A DNA stretch of 64,000 bases from contig NZ_FQYY01000004.1 of assembly GCF_900141885.1 (NCBI RefSeq), forward strand, positions 309,312 to 373,311. The letters run 5' to 3'. Origin of the DNA: Mesonia phycicola (GTDB lineage: Bacteria; Bacteroidota; Bacteroidia; Flavobacteriales; Flavobacteriaceae). Position 1 is the first letter of the stretch; each line of letters starts with the position of its first letter. A program made the position numbers and the translations under genes. Shown here piece by piece: positions 27,696 to 36,491 of the stretch. The notes under the pieces were generated by a model. That model searched no databases. It was not told where the DNA came from and saw only the letters and a list, made by a program, of their open reading frames with translations.

Positions 27696-30161
27696 TTGAG
27701 AGATTTTTCTTTTTTTATCCCACTGTTTCTATTACTATCTATAAGTTCTTTCTGTCAAGAAGCCAGCCTACAAGGACTAGTTTTAGATGAAAATGAAGTA
27801 CCAATACCAGGAGCCAATATAAAATTTAATACAAGCGGTACCCAAACTAATAGTAACGGCTACTATTTTTTAAAAATTCCGGCCAACCAAAAAAACACAC
27901 TTCAAATTACCTATGTGGGCTTTAAAAACATTGAAGTAATTATTCCAGAAATGGAAGAAGGACAACAAGAAGAATTGAATTTTGTTTTAAAAACAGATAT
28001 TGAGCAAATAGGTACAGTAGTTATTAATGGTAACCGAAATACCCGAGTAGAGGGAGTTACAACGATATCACCAGAAACAATAAGAAAAATACCAGGAGCC
28101 AATGCCGGAGTAGAAAATCTTTTAAAAAGCTTACCAGGCGTATCTTCTAACAACGAACTAAGCTCTCAATATGGCGTAAGAGGTGGTAACTACGATGAAA
28201 ACCTAGTATATGTAAATGAAATTGAAGTATATCGCCCTTTTTTAATAAGATCTGGACAACAAGAAGGTTTAAGTTTTGTAAACTCTGATATGGTTAGAAA
28301 AGTAGATTTTTCTGCCGGTGGTTTTCAAGCTAAATATGGAGATAAATTATCTTCTGTTTTAGATATTACCTATAGAAGACCTGTAGATTTTGGAGCTTCA
28401 CTAGACGCAAGCTTTTTAGGCGGTAGCGCTTCTATTGAAGATGCTTCTAAAAATGGAAAGTTTTCTGGAATTGCAGGCATAAGATACCGTGACAATAGTC
28501 TTTTTGTAAATGCAAAAGAAACAGAAACTAATTACAAACCTCGATTTGCAGATATTCAAACCTATCTTACTTACCAATTTACAGATAAATTTGAATTAAG
28601 CTTTCTTGGTAATATTGCTGTTAATCAATATGAATATGAGCCTATTACTAGACAAACCAACTTTGGAACCTTATCTGACCCTCAGGCTTTAGTAATCTAT
28701 TACGAAGGACAAGAAAAAGATCAATACGAAACCTATTTTGGAGCCTTTAAAAGTACCTACAAAGTATCTGAAAACTATACAGCTAAATTAATTGCATCTA
28801 CCTACAACACACAAGAGCAAGAACATTTTGACATTCTAGCTCAATACAATTTAGGAGAAGTAAATACAGATATAGGCGGTGAAAACGTTGGAGAGGTTGA
28901 ATTTACAGAAGGCGTAGGCTCTCAATTAAGCCACGCACGTAATGATTTGGATGCGTTAATTATAAATATTCAACATTTAGGAACCATAAAAGAAGGAGAT
29001 CATCAAATAAATTATGGTGTAAAATATACCCACGAAGATATAAGAGACCGCATAAGAGAATACGAAATTATAGACTCTGCCGGCTTTTCTATTAGACCTT
29101 CTTCTATTGAGTTAAAAAACGACCAACCTTACAACTCTTATGATGCTCCTATTACACCATACACAAGCATTAGAGCTACAAATAGCACTCAAATAGACAG
29201 ATTTCAAGCATTTGCACAATGGAGCTACAAAACAGTTATTGGCAAAGCAGAGACTTGGTTTAACGCAGGTGTAAGAACTCATACTTGGAATATAAGTGGA
29301 GACAATATAGAAAGTAATACCCAACAAGTTTTTAGTCCAAGAGCTCAATTTGCCATTCAGCCAGACTGGAAAAAAAATATGATCTTTAGAGTTTCTGGTG
29401 GTCTATATTACCAACCACCAATGTATAAAGAATTAAGAGACTATACAGGTGCAGTGATACCAGAAGTAAAAGCTCAAAAATCTACACACATTGTAATTGG
29501 TAACGATTATAGTTTTAAAATTAAAGGAAGACCATTTAGTTTAGTTTCTGAAGCATATTATAAAAATCTTACAGATGTAAACACTTATACTATTGAAAAT
29601 GTAAGAATAAGATATAGCGCTAATAACAATGCTGTAGCTTACGCATACGGATTAGACTTACGTTTAAATGGAGAGTTTGTACCCGGTACAGAAAGCTGGG
29701 TAAGCTTTAGCTACTTAAAAACAGAAGAAAATATAGATAATAGAGGTTATATAGCAAGGCCTACAGACCAGCGTTTAAAGTTTGCTGTTCTATTTCAAGA
29801 TTATATCCCTGCCATTCCAGCTTTAAAATTTTATTTAAATATGGTTTACAACACCGGCCTACCTGGAGGCTCACCTAGTTATGTAGACCCTTATGACTAC
29901 CAAACAAGACTTAGAGATTATAGACGTGCAGATACAGGTTTTTCTTATGTTTTTAAAGATAGAAATAGCAACTACCCAGAAGGGCATTGGCTAGAACGTT
30001 TTAAAGAACTAAGTGTAGGTTTCGAAATTTTTAATCTTTTTGATAATCAAAACTCTATTACAAATACTTTTGTTAGAGATGTATACTCAAAAACATTTTA
30101 CTCAGTACCTAATTATTTATCACCTAGAGTCTTTAACTTAAAAATCGGAATGAAGTTTTAA
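27696..30161 (+). CDS. TonB-dependent receptor with carboxypeptidase-regulatory-like domain
   Basis: An 821-residue outer-membrane receptor. Signal peptide to about residue 21 (SISSFCQ), a regulatory-like beta sandwich (22-107; LQGLVLDENEVPIPGANI), the plug (about 120-230; TISPETIRKIPGANAG, YGVRGGNYDENLVYV), and a beta barrel ending NLKIGMKF with a terminal aromatic, as required for BAM insertion. No SusD follows, so this is not a classical polysaccharide locus; the ligand is unknown. The start is a TTG: the frame has no ATG before the signal peptide. It lies 12 bases after the M23 gene. Confidence 0.93.
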   Translation: MRDFSFFIPLFLLLSISSFCQEASLQGLVLDENEVPIPGANIKFNTSGTQTNSNGYYFLKIPANQKNTLQITYVGFKNIEVIIPEMEEGQQEELNFVLKTDIEQIGTVVINGNRNTRVEGVTTISPETIRKIPGANAGVENLLKSLPGVSSNNELSSQYGVRGGNYDENLVYVNEIEVYRPFLIRSGQQEGLSFVNSDMVRKVDFSAGGFQAKYGDKLSSVLDITYRRPVDFGASLDASFLGGSASIEDASKNGKFSGIAGIRYRDNSLFVNAKETETNYKPRFADIQTYLTYQFTDKFELSFLGNIAVNQYEYEPITRQTNFGTLSDPQALVIYYEGQEKDQYETYFGAFKSTYKVSENYTAKLIASTYNTQEQEHFDILAQYNLGEVNTDIGGENVGEVEFTEGVGSQLSHARNDLDALIINIQHLGTIKEGDHQINYGVKYTHEDIRDRIREYEIIDSAGFSIRPSSIELKNDQPYNSYDAPITPYTSIRATNSTQIDRFQAFAQWSYKTVIGKAETWFNAGVRTHTWNISGDNIESNTQQVFSPRAQFAIQPDWKKNMIFRVSGGLYYQPPMYKELRDYTGAVIPEVKAQKSTHIVIGNDYSFKIKGRPFSLVSEAYYKNLTDVNTYTIENVRIRYSANNNAVAYAYGLDLRLNGEFVPGTESWVSFSYLKTEENIDNRGYIARPTDQRLKFAVLFQDYIPAIPALKFYLNMVYNTGLPGGSPSYVDPYDYQTRLRDYRRADTGFSYVFKDRNSNYPEGHWLERFKELSVGFEIFNLFDNQNSITNTFVRDVYSKTFYSVPNYLSPRVFNLKIGMKF

Positions 30162-30179
30162 AACCTCATCCCGATTTTT
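30140..30179. terminator. Intrinsic terminator, overlaps end of the TonB receptor gene
   Basis: A long near-perfect inverted repeat (AAAATCGGAATGAAGTTTT against AAAACCTCATCCCGATTTT, two mismatches) followed by a T-run. The left arm contains the last codons and stop codon of the receptor gene. Confidence 0.85.
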
Positions 30180-30222
30180 ATTTTTATTTATCTTGATTTA
30201 CTCCTGTGTAGTAAATCAAATA

Positions 30223-30456
30223 TTAACTCTTAAGCACCTCTTCTTTTGGTTTCTTCCAACATAAGAAACAAACCCCAGCCCAAAGCAAATTAACTACAAT
30301 CATTGCTAAAACAATAGTGATACGATCGTCATCTAAAGAATAATTTTGCACTTCTAACATAAAATATCCTAATAAAACTAGTAACAAGATTACCCCTACA
30401 AAGTATGCTATTTTCCCTTTTTTAGTTAAATGTTTTAATAGTAATCTTTCTATCAT
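30223..30456 (-). CDS. Small two-helix membrane protein, function unknown
   Basis: 77 residues from the ATG at 30456; the frame also extends to a TTG at 30477 that would overlap the desulfurase gene. Two transmembrane segments (IAYFVGVILLLVLLGYFML and IVLAMIVVNLLWAGVCFLC) joined by a short acidic loop, with a Lys-rich end. I do not recognise the family. It follows the cysteine desulfurase gene directly and may share its transcript. Confidence 0.7.
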   Translation of the reverse strand: MIERLLLKHLTKKGKIAYFVGVILLLVLLGYFMLEVQNYSLDDDRITIVLAMIVVNLLWAGVCFLCWKKPKEEVLKS

Positions 30457-30466
30457 TTTTTTCTTA

Positions 30467-31612
30467 TTAAGCTTCAATAAAATCTTTTAACACCTCTACT
30501 ACATAATCTAACTCTTCCTTGGTATTGTATTTAGAAAATGAAAATCTGATAGATGGTTTTTTTAAATCTTCTTCAGAAAGTATATTACTCAAGACGTGAG
30601 AACCTTTATCACTTCCACTCTGGCAAGCACTACCTTTAGAGCAAGCAATTCCTTTTAAATCTAATTGAAAAAGCAACATCATAGATTTGTCTTGAGATAT
30701 AGGCAAACAAACATTCACCAATGTATAAGTGCTGGCATCTACATTAGAGCAACCACCATTAAATTTTACTCCAGGAATTTCTTTTTGTAATTTGTCTATA
30801 AAATAACTTTTTAGCCCCGCAGTATACTTTTTATCTTCTTCTAAATTATCATAAGCTAATTTTAAAGCCTCTTCTAAACCTACAATATTATGCACAGACT
30901 CCGTTCCTGCTCTCACTCCACGCTCTTGTGAACCTCCAAAAATTAAAGATTTAAGTCCGCTATTACTTTTTATATACGCAAAACCAACCCCTTTAGGGCC
31001 GTGAAATTTATGTGCACTTACAGCAGCAAAATCTATTGGCAATTCATTAAGATCTAATGAATAATGACCTATAGACTGTACAGTATCACTATGAAATAAT
31101 GCTTGATGAGTTTTGCATAAACTACCTACTTTTTCAATATCAAGAATGTTTCCTACCTCATTGTTAACATGCATTAAACTAACCATTGTTTTTTCTGAAG
31201 AATTTTCCAGTAAATTCTCTAAGTGACTATAATCTACGCTTCCGCAATCATCTAAATTCACATATTCAACAGTAATACCAAAACAATCTTTTAATTGGTC
31301 TACACAATGTAAAACCGCGTGATGCTCTATTTTAGAAGTAATAATTCTCTTTACACCTAAATCTCTTACAGCGCTATTCAAAATAAGATTATCTGCTTCT
31401 GTACCGCCAGAGGTAAATACAATTTCTTTTGCGGTAACGTTTAAATATTTAGCTACCGTTTTTCTAGCATTTTCTATTAGAGACTTTGCTGTTCTACCAA
31501 AAGTATGTGTAGAAGATGGGTTACCATATACTAACATAGCTTCTGCCATTTTAGATACAACTTCTTCTCTCATTTGTGTAGTGGCTGCACTATCTAAATA
31601 AACGTTTTTCAT
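30467..31612 (-). CDS. Cysteine desulfurase (NifS/IscS-like)
   Basis: A PLP enzyme that removes sulfur from cysteine as a protein-bound persulfide, for Fe-S clusters or tRNA thiolation. 381 residues from the ATG at 31612 (MKNVYLDSAATTQMREEV); the longer frame begins at a TTG that overlaps a promoter box. PLP Lys lies in FAAVSAHKFHGPKGVGF; the substrate-attacking Cys is in CSKGSACQSGSDKGSH, with the long flexible loop typical of IscS/NifS rather than SufS. There are no isc neighbours. It could supply MnmA (3.8 kb). Confidence 0.93.
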   Translation of the reverse strand: MKNVYLDSAATTQMREEVVSKMAEAMLVYGNPSSTHTFGRTAKSLIENARKTVAKYLNVTAKEIVFTSGGTEADNLILNSAVRDLGVKRIITSKIEHHAVLHCVDQLKDCFGITVEYVNLDDCGSVDYSHLENLLENSSEKTMVSLMHVNNEVGNILDIEKVGSLCKTHQALFHSDTVQSIGHYSLDLNELPIDFAAVSAHKFHGPKGVGFAYIKSNSGLKSLIFGGSQERGVRAGTESVHNIVGLEEALKLAYDNLEEDKKYTAGLKSYFIDKLQKEIPGVKFNGGCSNVDASTYTLVNVCLPISQDKSMMLLFQLDLKGIACSKGSACQSGSDKGSHVLSNILSEEDLKKPSIRFSFSKYNTKEELDYVVEVLKDFIEA

Positions 31613-31636
31613 AAGTGGTTTTTTAACTAATGCCGG

Positions 31637-31644
31637 CAAAAATA
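31637..31644 (-). promoter_or_regulatory. Likely -7 promoter box for the cysteine desulfurase gene
   Basis: TATTTTTG on the minus strand, 24 bases upstream of the ATG; no clear -33 TTG. It is one of two divergent promoters in the 31.61-31.72 kb gap. Confidence 0.45.
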
Positions 31645-31669
31645 AAACTTTTAAAAATTATTTACGGGT

Positions 31670-31704
31670 TTGAGCGTTAGAAATACGTAATTCATTTATT
31701 TTTG
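31670..31704 (+). promoter_or_regulatory. Promoter of the acidic-repeat lipoprotein gene
   Basis: TTG (31670-31672), 24 bases, then TATTTTTG (31697-31704), 15 bases before the ATG. Slightly long spacing but otherwise the expected Bacteroidota arrangement. Confidence 0.5.
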
Positions 31705-31719
31705 TTTAAAAATATAGTA

Positions 31720-32718
31720 ATGATAAAAAAAGTAATTCTTCTTTTAGTAACATTTGTTTGCTTAACTGCTTGTGATGATGGTGATATTATTGTTACCACT
31801 TTTGATTATGATAGTGACACAGATTTAAGCTATTGTACAAATGCACTTGACACCACCTACTTAGTAGAAGAAGTTCAACTTTACAATATTAATGACGATA
31901 CTAATGAAAGTATTGTATTTAATTTCTCTAGAGATGGTTTTACAGGTACTTTTGATAGAATTATAGAAAATGGTTCTATAGTAAAAGATTCTACTATTAC
32001 TATTGATCTTAGCACCACTAACAAAATTACCTATAGAATTTTTGATGGAGAAATTCCGTCAGATTACTATTGCCAAAGCATACCACCTAGCTCTCCACAA
32101 GTTACGCAAGAATACAGCACCTTAGATGGCGGTACCGTAACATTAAATATAAGTGTTACTTATCAAGATGATGATGACGGGATACCAACAGAGGCAAATG
32201 CATCTGATGATTATAGCGGACCTTACGAATATTTAGAAAATGATAATGATGGAGACGGATTACCAGACCCATTAGATGAAGATGATGATAATGACAATGT
32301 TTCTACTGCAACAGAAATTTCAGAGAATATAGAAGGTTACACAGATCCTTCTACAGGTTTACCAGATACCGATGAAGATGGCATTTTAAATTACCTAGAT
32401 AACGACGATGATAATGATGGTGTATTAACTAGAAATGAAGATTTAAATGCTTTTGATAATGAAAATGTGGTTTTAAACCCAACAGATGACTTTAATGCAG
32501 AAGGAATCCCGTATTACCTAGATGAAAATAGCTCGACAGAAATAACTGTAGATCAATACAAAAGTAACACCATTGATAGAACCTTTAAAACTACAGTAGT
32601 CGCTAATAATATTACATTAGAAAATAGTAGTACAGGAGAGCAAATTACTTTATCAAGCTTAATTTTAGGTAGTTTTGAAATAAGTACTACACTTACAGTA
32701 CAAGTTATAGCTAATTAA
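31720..32718 (+). CDS. Lipoprotein with Asp-rich thrombospondin-type-3-like repeats
   Basis: 332 residues from the ATG at 31720 (MIKKVILLLVTFVCLTAC); the longer frame starts at a TTG inside the promoter box. Lipobox FVCLTAC. The middle (about 155-240) has Asp/Asn-rich repeats such as DNDGDGLPDPLDEDDDNDN, DTDEDGILNYLDNDDDNDG, which are the calcium-binding TSP3 type. The rest is beta-rich with no known domain. The protein is probably surface-exposed and calcium-dependent. The stop region overlaps the end of the convergent Smr gene by four bases. Confidence 0.8.
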   Translation: MIKKVILLLVTFVCLTACDDGDIIVTTFDYDSDTDLSYCTNALDTTYLVEEVQLYNINDDTNESIVFNFSRDGFTGTFDRIIENGSIVKDSTITIDLSTTNKITYRIFDGEIPSDYYCQSIPPSSPQVTQEYSTLDGGTVTLNISVTYQDDDDGIPTEANASDDYSGPYEYLENDNDGDGLPDPLDEDDDNDNVSTATEISENIEGYTDPSTGLPDTDEDGILNYLDNDDDNDGVLTRNEDLNAFDNENVVLNPTDDFNAEGIPYYLDENSSTEITVDQYKSNTIDRTFKTTVVANNITLENSSTGEQITLSSLILGSFEISTTLTVQVIAN

Positions 32719-33260
32719 TTGTTTTGATAAATATAAACCTCTGTTGCACCTAAACCGTATTCTTTATAGTCTGCATCATAAAATTTTAAATTATCATACC
32801 TACTAAAAAGGGTTTTAAGCTCTGCTTTTAGCACTCCTTGCCCTACACCGTGAATAAAAACTATTTTTTGTATTCTTTTATGAACAGCAAATTCTAGTTG
32901 TCTTTTTGCTGTATCTAACTGGATATTAATAATTTCAAAATTTGAAAGATTTTTGGTGTTAGAAGTTATTTGATGAATATGTAGATCTACCTCCATTGGC
33001 GGAATTACTTTACTTCTCTTCTTAGAAATTTTAGGTCTATTATTTTTTGAATGTTCTTCTTTAATTACCTTATTAATATCTACCTGATCTACAATTATCT
33101 CATCATAATTTATTTTAACCAACTCATTTTCAGAAAATTCTAGATGAAATCCATCTTCTGTTTCTACAATTACATAGTTGTTATTAAAACCTATAACTCT
33201 ACCTTCAATCTGTTCATCTAGTACTTCTACCCTATCTTCTACACTAAAAACACTACTCAT
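32715..33260 (-). CDS. Smr-domain protein (MutS2-like nuclease domain; DUF2027-type)
   Basis: 181 residues from the ATG at 33260 (MSSVFSVEDRVEVLDEQIEG). N-terminal SH3-like beta region (1-65), a basic linker (RPKISKKRSKVIPP), and a C-terminal Smr domain: VDLHIHQITSN, then IVFIHGVGQGVLKAEL (the HGxGxGxL motif), ending ATEVYIY. Smr domains are DNA or RNA endonucleases; recent work links them to rescue of collided ribosomes. It overlaps the preceding 64-residue membrane-protein gene by 8 bases, suggesting coupling. Confidence 0.88.
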   Translation of the reverse strand: MSSVFSVEDRVEVLDEQIEGRVIGFNNNYVIVETEDGFHLEFSENELVKINYDEIIVDQVDINKVIKEEHSKNNRPKISKKRSKVIPPMEVDLHIHQITSNTKNLSNFEIINIQLDTAKRQLEFAVHKRIQKIVFIHGVGQGVLKAELKTLFSRYDNLKFYDADYKEYGLGATEVYIYQNN

Positions 33261-33447
33261 TCTCTTCTTCTTCTTTTTTATTATCATCTACCCAAACTCT
33301 AGTAGCTCTAAATAAACCGAACATTAAAAATATAATTCCAACAACTTTTATATAAACGCTAGTAGTGTCATACATCATAGAGTAAATTAGTAAAACTCCA
33401 CCTATCACTATCAAACAAGTAGCTAACAACTGTTTATTTGTGCTCAT
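33253..33447 (-). CDS. Small two-helix membrane protein
   Basis: 64 residues with two hydrophobic segments (LLATCLIVIGGVLLIYSMMY and IKVVGIIFLMFGLFRATRVWV) and a Lys/Glu-rich tail. No family that I recognise with certainty. It overlaps the start of the Smr gene by 8 bases, so it is the first gene of a two-gene operon. Confidence 0.75.
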   Translation of the reverse strand: MSTNKQLLATCLIVIGGVLLIYSMMYDTTSVYIKVVGIIFLMFGLFRATRVWVDDNKKEEEENE

Positions 33448-33502
33448 AAAAATCTAATATTTAAAAAATAAATGTTATAAAAACCTTATATTCAGGTTTT
33501 CT

Positions 33503-33534
33503 TTGTGTATATTGATACAAAAGTATTATTTTTG
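33503..33534 (+). promoter_or_regulatory. Promoter of the 33.5-kb T9SS cargo gene
   Basis: TTG (33503-33505), 21 bases, then TATTTTTG (33527-33534). Consensus elements at consensus spacing; the ATG follows 16 bases later. Confidence 0.65.
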
Positions 33535-33550
33535 ACGAAAATTTGCGCAC

Positions 33551-35476
33551 ATGAAAAATTTATACGTTTATTTATTTTTTTTGGTAGGTACAGCTAGCTT
33601 TGCACAGCTAACAGTAAAACCAACTTCTTTAACTACTGATAACTATCTATATGTTAAAGGTGATATACTTTACGTTGCTCAAGATATTAATTTAACGGAA
33701 AATAATGATACAGACGTTGCTAATATTTATTTGAGAGAAGAAGCTCAAATAATTCAGAGTAATACTACAACGTCTATAAATAAAGGTACAGGAAATATTT
33801 CTTTATTTCAAGAAGGTACTACAGATGCATATGCATATAACTATTGGTCTTCTCCAGTAACTGTACCAGGAGCTACAGATGGTAACCTTACTTTCTCTAT
33901 CACATCTTTAAACGTACCTACGACAACATCATCAAGTAATCCTGTTAATATAGTAAGTGGTTATAACAGTACTACAACTGGAAGCGGGGTTTTAAATTTA
34001 GCGCACTATTGGATTTATAAATTTGTAAGTCCAGATGGCGTACAATCTTCTAATTGGGTGCAAGTAAAAAGCCAACAAACGCTTAATGCCGGAGAAGGTT
34101 TTACTATGAAAGGAGTTAACGGTACAGATAACACTGTGGTTGATGGTGTAGCAAATAACGCTGGTAGTAGCCAACGTTACGACTTTAGAGGCCGCCCTAA
34201 CGACGGGCTAATTACTATTCCTATTATTGGATACCAAGAGTCTTATTTATTAGGTAACCCTTACCCTTCAGCGTTAGACTTAAACTACTTTTTATTACAA
34301 AATTCTGCCGAATTAGATGAAACTACTGGTGATGTAATACCTAGTAATGTAGATGTTTCTTGTACATCATCTACTGTAGCAAGAAGAAATGCAACAACAG
34401 GTATAGCTTATTTTTGGTCTAGTGACCCTTCTGTTCAATCTCACAATACTGCAGATTATGTTGGTGGTTATGCAAGTTATTCACCTAACGGTAGTTGTTC
34501 TTCAACGGGTATATATACTCCACCTACTTATTATAATTATTTAGTAAATGGTGACCCAGTAGATGGTTCTGGTAACACACAACCTGCAGGTGACGATCAA
34601 TACAGAAGATATTTACCAATAGCCCAAGGTTTCTTTGTAAAAGCTCCTGAATCTGGTGTTTTACAAGATGTACAATTTACTAATGCTCACCGTGACTTTG
34701 TAAAAGAAGGTACTGCTAACGAGTCTGTATTTGGAAGAAATAGTAACAACTCTTCAGACAAGCCTAAATTTGATATCACAGAAGAGCAAGTAATTCCTAA
34801 AATTAGATTTAACATTGCTTTTGATGATGATTATACTAGACAAATTGCATTAGCTTTTGATGATAATGCAACCCCTAATGTAGACACTGCTAGAGATGCA
34901 ATGAATTTATATACTATTTCTTCTGATGGTGGTTTTCTTTTAGAAAATAACAATTACACAATTGATGTAAGACCTTTTGAAGAAAATGACAGAATACCAT
35001 TATATTTAAACTTATCTAAACAAAGAGATATTGCTATTAATGTTTACGATATTGAAAACTTTGATACTAACAATATTTATCTTTATGACAAAGACACAGA
35101 AACTTACCACCCTATAAAGCAGAATACTTTTTACATAAACTTACCTGCTGGTAACTATTCTGAAAGATTTCAAATAACTTTTAAAGATGAAGATGAATCT
35201 TTATCTGTAGCAGAAGAAATTGCTGAGAGTTTTACCGTTTACCAAAATAATAATATTTCTCAATTAGAAATTTACAACCCTATGGGTGCAGATTTAAAAT
35301 CTGTTTCTATTTTTGATATTACTGGTAAACAAGTAGTTAACCAACTAAACATTGGTACAGAAAATAAATATACTTTCTCTACAGCCAACTTATCTACTGC
35401 AGTTTACGTTGTTAGAATTCAAACTTCTAATAATATTACCTCTACTAAAAAGATTAGCGTTTTAAATAGAGGCTAA
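33551..35476 (+). CDS. Large secreted protein with T9SS type A sorting domain
   Basis: A 641-residue exported protein. Signal peptide 1-18 (LVGTASFAQ). The body is beta-rich and repetitive in composition, with the motif LLGNPYPSALDLNYFL, which recurs in large Flavobacteria T9SS cargo proteins of unknown function. The sorting domain (about 565-641) has the YxxxGxxV pattern (SVSIFDITGKQV) and ends TKKISVLNRG. It should be secreted across the outer membrane by the type IX system. No catalytic motif is visible. The next gene starts one base after its stop. Confidence 0.85.
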   Translation: MKNLYVYLFFLVGTASFAQLTVKPTSLTTDNYLYVKGDILYVAQDINLTENNDTDVANIYLREEAQIIQSNTTTSINKGTGNISLFQEGTTDAYAYNYWSSPVTVPGATDGNLTFSITSLNVPTTTSSSNPVNIVSGYNSTTTGSGVLNLAHYWIYKFVSPDGVQSSNWVQVKSQQTLNAGEGFTMKGVNGTDNTVVDGVANNAGSSQRYDFRGRPNDGLITIPIIGYQESYLLGNPYPSALDLNYFLLQNSAELDETTGDVIPSNVDVSCTSSTVARRNATTGIAYFWSSDPSVQSHNTADYVGGYASYSPNGSCSSTGIYTPPTYYNYLVNGDPVDGSGNTQPAGDDQYRRYLPIAQGFFVKAPESGVLQDVQFTNAHRDFVKEGTANESVFGRNSNNSSDKPKFDITEEQVIPKIRFNIAFDDDYTRQIALAFDDNATPNVDTARDAMNLYTISSDGGFLLENNNYTIDVRPFEENDRIPLYLNLSKQRDIAINVYDIENFDTNNIYLYDKDTETYHPIKQNTFYINLPAGNYSERFQITFKDEDESLSVAEEIAESFTVYQNNNISQLEIYNPMGADLKSVSIFDITGKQVVNQLNIGTENKYTFSTANLSTAVYVVRIQTSNNITSTKKISVLNRG

Positions 35477-35477
35477 T

Positions 35478-35756
35478 ATGGAAAAATATATGCTCCCTTG
35501 CCTGAATAAAAAACTTTTTGGTTTTGAATGTCCAGGTTGCGGAGGACAAAGAGCTTTGGTAATGCTTCTTAAAGGAGACTTTACCGAAGCTTTTTTTATG
35601 TACCCTGCTATATACCCTTTAGCTATTTTAGTTATATGTGTTGGAGTAAACTTGGTTTACCCCTATAAACTTTACTCAAAAACAGCTTCTACTCTAACTA
35701 TCATAAGTATCACTACTATAGTAATCAGTTATATTTTTAAACAATTCATTGCATAA
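35478..35756 (+). CDS. DUF2752 domain membrane protein
   Basis: A 92-residue protein with the DUF2752 hallmark: LPCLNKKLFGFECPGCGGQR (Cys pair CPGCG), then ALVMLLKGDFTEAFFMYPA and two transmembrane helices (IYPLAILVICVGVNLVY, LTIISITTIVISYIF). Function unknown. It starts one base after the T9SS protein gene, so it is cotranscribed. Confidence 0.85.
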   Translation: MEKYMLPCLNKKLFGFECPGCGGQRALVMLLKGDFTEAFFMYPAIYPLAILVICVGVNLVYPYKLYSKTASTLTIISITTIVISYIFKQFIA

Positions 35757-35762
35757 GTTTTT

Positions 35763-35770
35763 TATATTTG
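35763..35770 (+). promoter_or_regulatory. Likely -7 promoter box for the CCC-motif gene
   Basis: TATATTTG, 26 bases before the ATG at 35797. A TTG lies only 11 bases upstream, shorter than expected. Confidence 0.4.
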
Positions 35771-35796
35771 AAAAAACTAACTAAATCTAATATTTT

Positions 35797-36141
35797 ATGG
35801 AACAACAAAAATTACCTAATACAACAGTTTCTTTAATCTTATCTATTGTGGCATTCTTAGGATGTTGTTGTTTTGGTATTGGTGGAGTAATTCCCTCTGG
35901 TATTGCTTTATACTTATCTAACAGTGATAAGAAAAAGTATGAAGAAAATCCAGAGTTATATAGTAATTACAAACAATCTAACACTGCCAGAACAGTTGCT
36001 ATTGTTGCATTAATACTATCTGCTCTATTTCTTCTATACGTTATTATTAGTTTTGTATTTTTTGGAGGTGCTGAATCTTATGACATCTTTATGGAATCGT
36101 TTCAAAGAGAAATGGAAAGACAACAAAGTTTACAACATTAA
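35797..36141 (+). CDS. CCC-motif membrane protein
   Basis: A 114-residue protein of the family named for its CCC motif (FLGCCCFGIGGVIPSGIALY), with Lys-rich SDKKKYEENPELY and a second membrane helix (ARTVAIVALILSALFLLYVI). Common in Flavobacteriaceae; function unknown. A terminator follows at once, and then the decayed rocD copy. Confidence 0.85.
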   Translation: MEQQKLPNTTVSLILSIVAFLGCCCFGIGGVIPSGIALYLSNSDKKKYEENPELYSNYKQSNTARTVAIVALILSALFLLYVIISFVFFGGAESYDIFMESFQREMERQQSLQH

Positions 36142-36147
36142 AACCAT

Positions 36148-36181
36148 AAAAAAATCCCGATGCAAAACATCGGGATTTTTT
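36148..36181. terminator. Intrinsic terminator, first copy
   Basis: AAATCCCGATG-CAAAA-CATCGGGATTT hairpin with A- and T-runs. Its core is identical in sequence to the terminator at 37646-37679; the pair belongs to the duplicated 3' end of rocD. Confidence 0.85.
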
Positions 36182-36205
36182 ATATTGTTTATTTAAAATA
36201 TCTGC

Positions 36206-36487
36206 TTAAAACTTATCTTTAAAAGTTTCTATAGTTATTCATAATAATACAAACACAGTCTAACAATTGTTGTTATGTAATCACTAATAGTGGTGTAAAA
36301 CTAATCATGTTACCGTGAGTGGGTTTTCTAAAAAACCATTATCTTTTAAAATAACAAAAAATCCCAAGCAGTAAAGCTATCTTCTGCATCATTGATGATA
36401 ATTACATTCATTAACCTTTCCCACTTATTCTATTCTATCAACTATTTTAAATGTTTTGATGTATTTATTTAATTCCCCTTAAATAAA
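36206..36487 (-). pseudogene. Decayed duplicate of the 3' end of rocD
   Basis: This stretch between the CCC-motif and LRR genes aligns along its whole length with the 3' end of the intact rocD gene (37710-37990), in the same orientation and with the same terminator downstream. Shared blocks include TTACCGTGAGT, ATCCCAAGCAGTA and a 20-base identical run (36453-36472 with 37951-37970). Length differences of about 2 and 4 bases break the frame, and the copy stops after about 90 codons, covering only the C-terminal part of the transaminase. It cannot encode a protein. See findings. Confidence 0.85.
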
Positions 36488-36491
36488 CATT

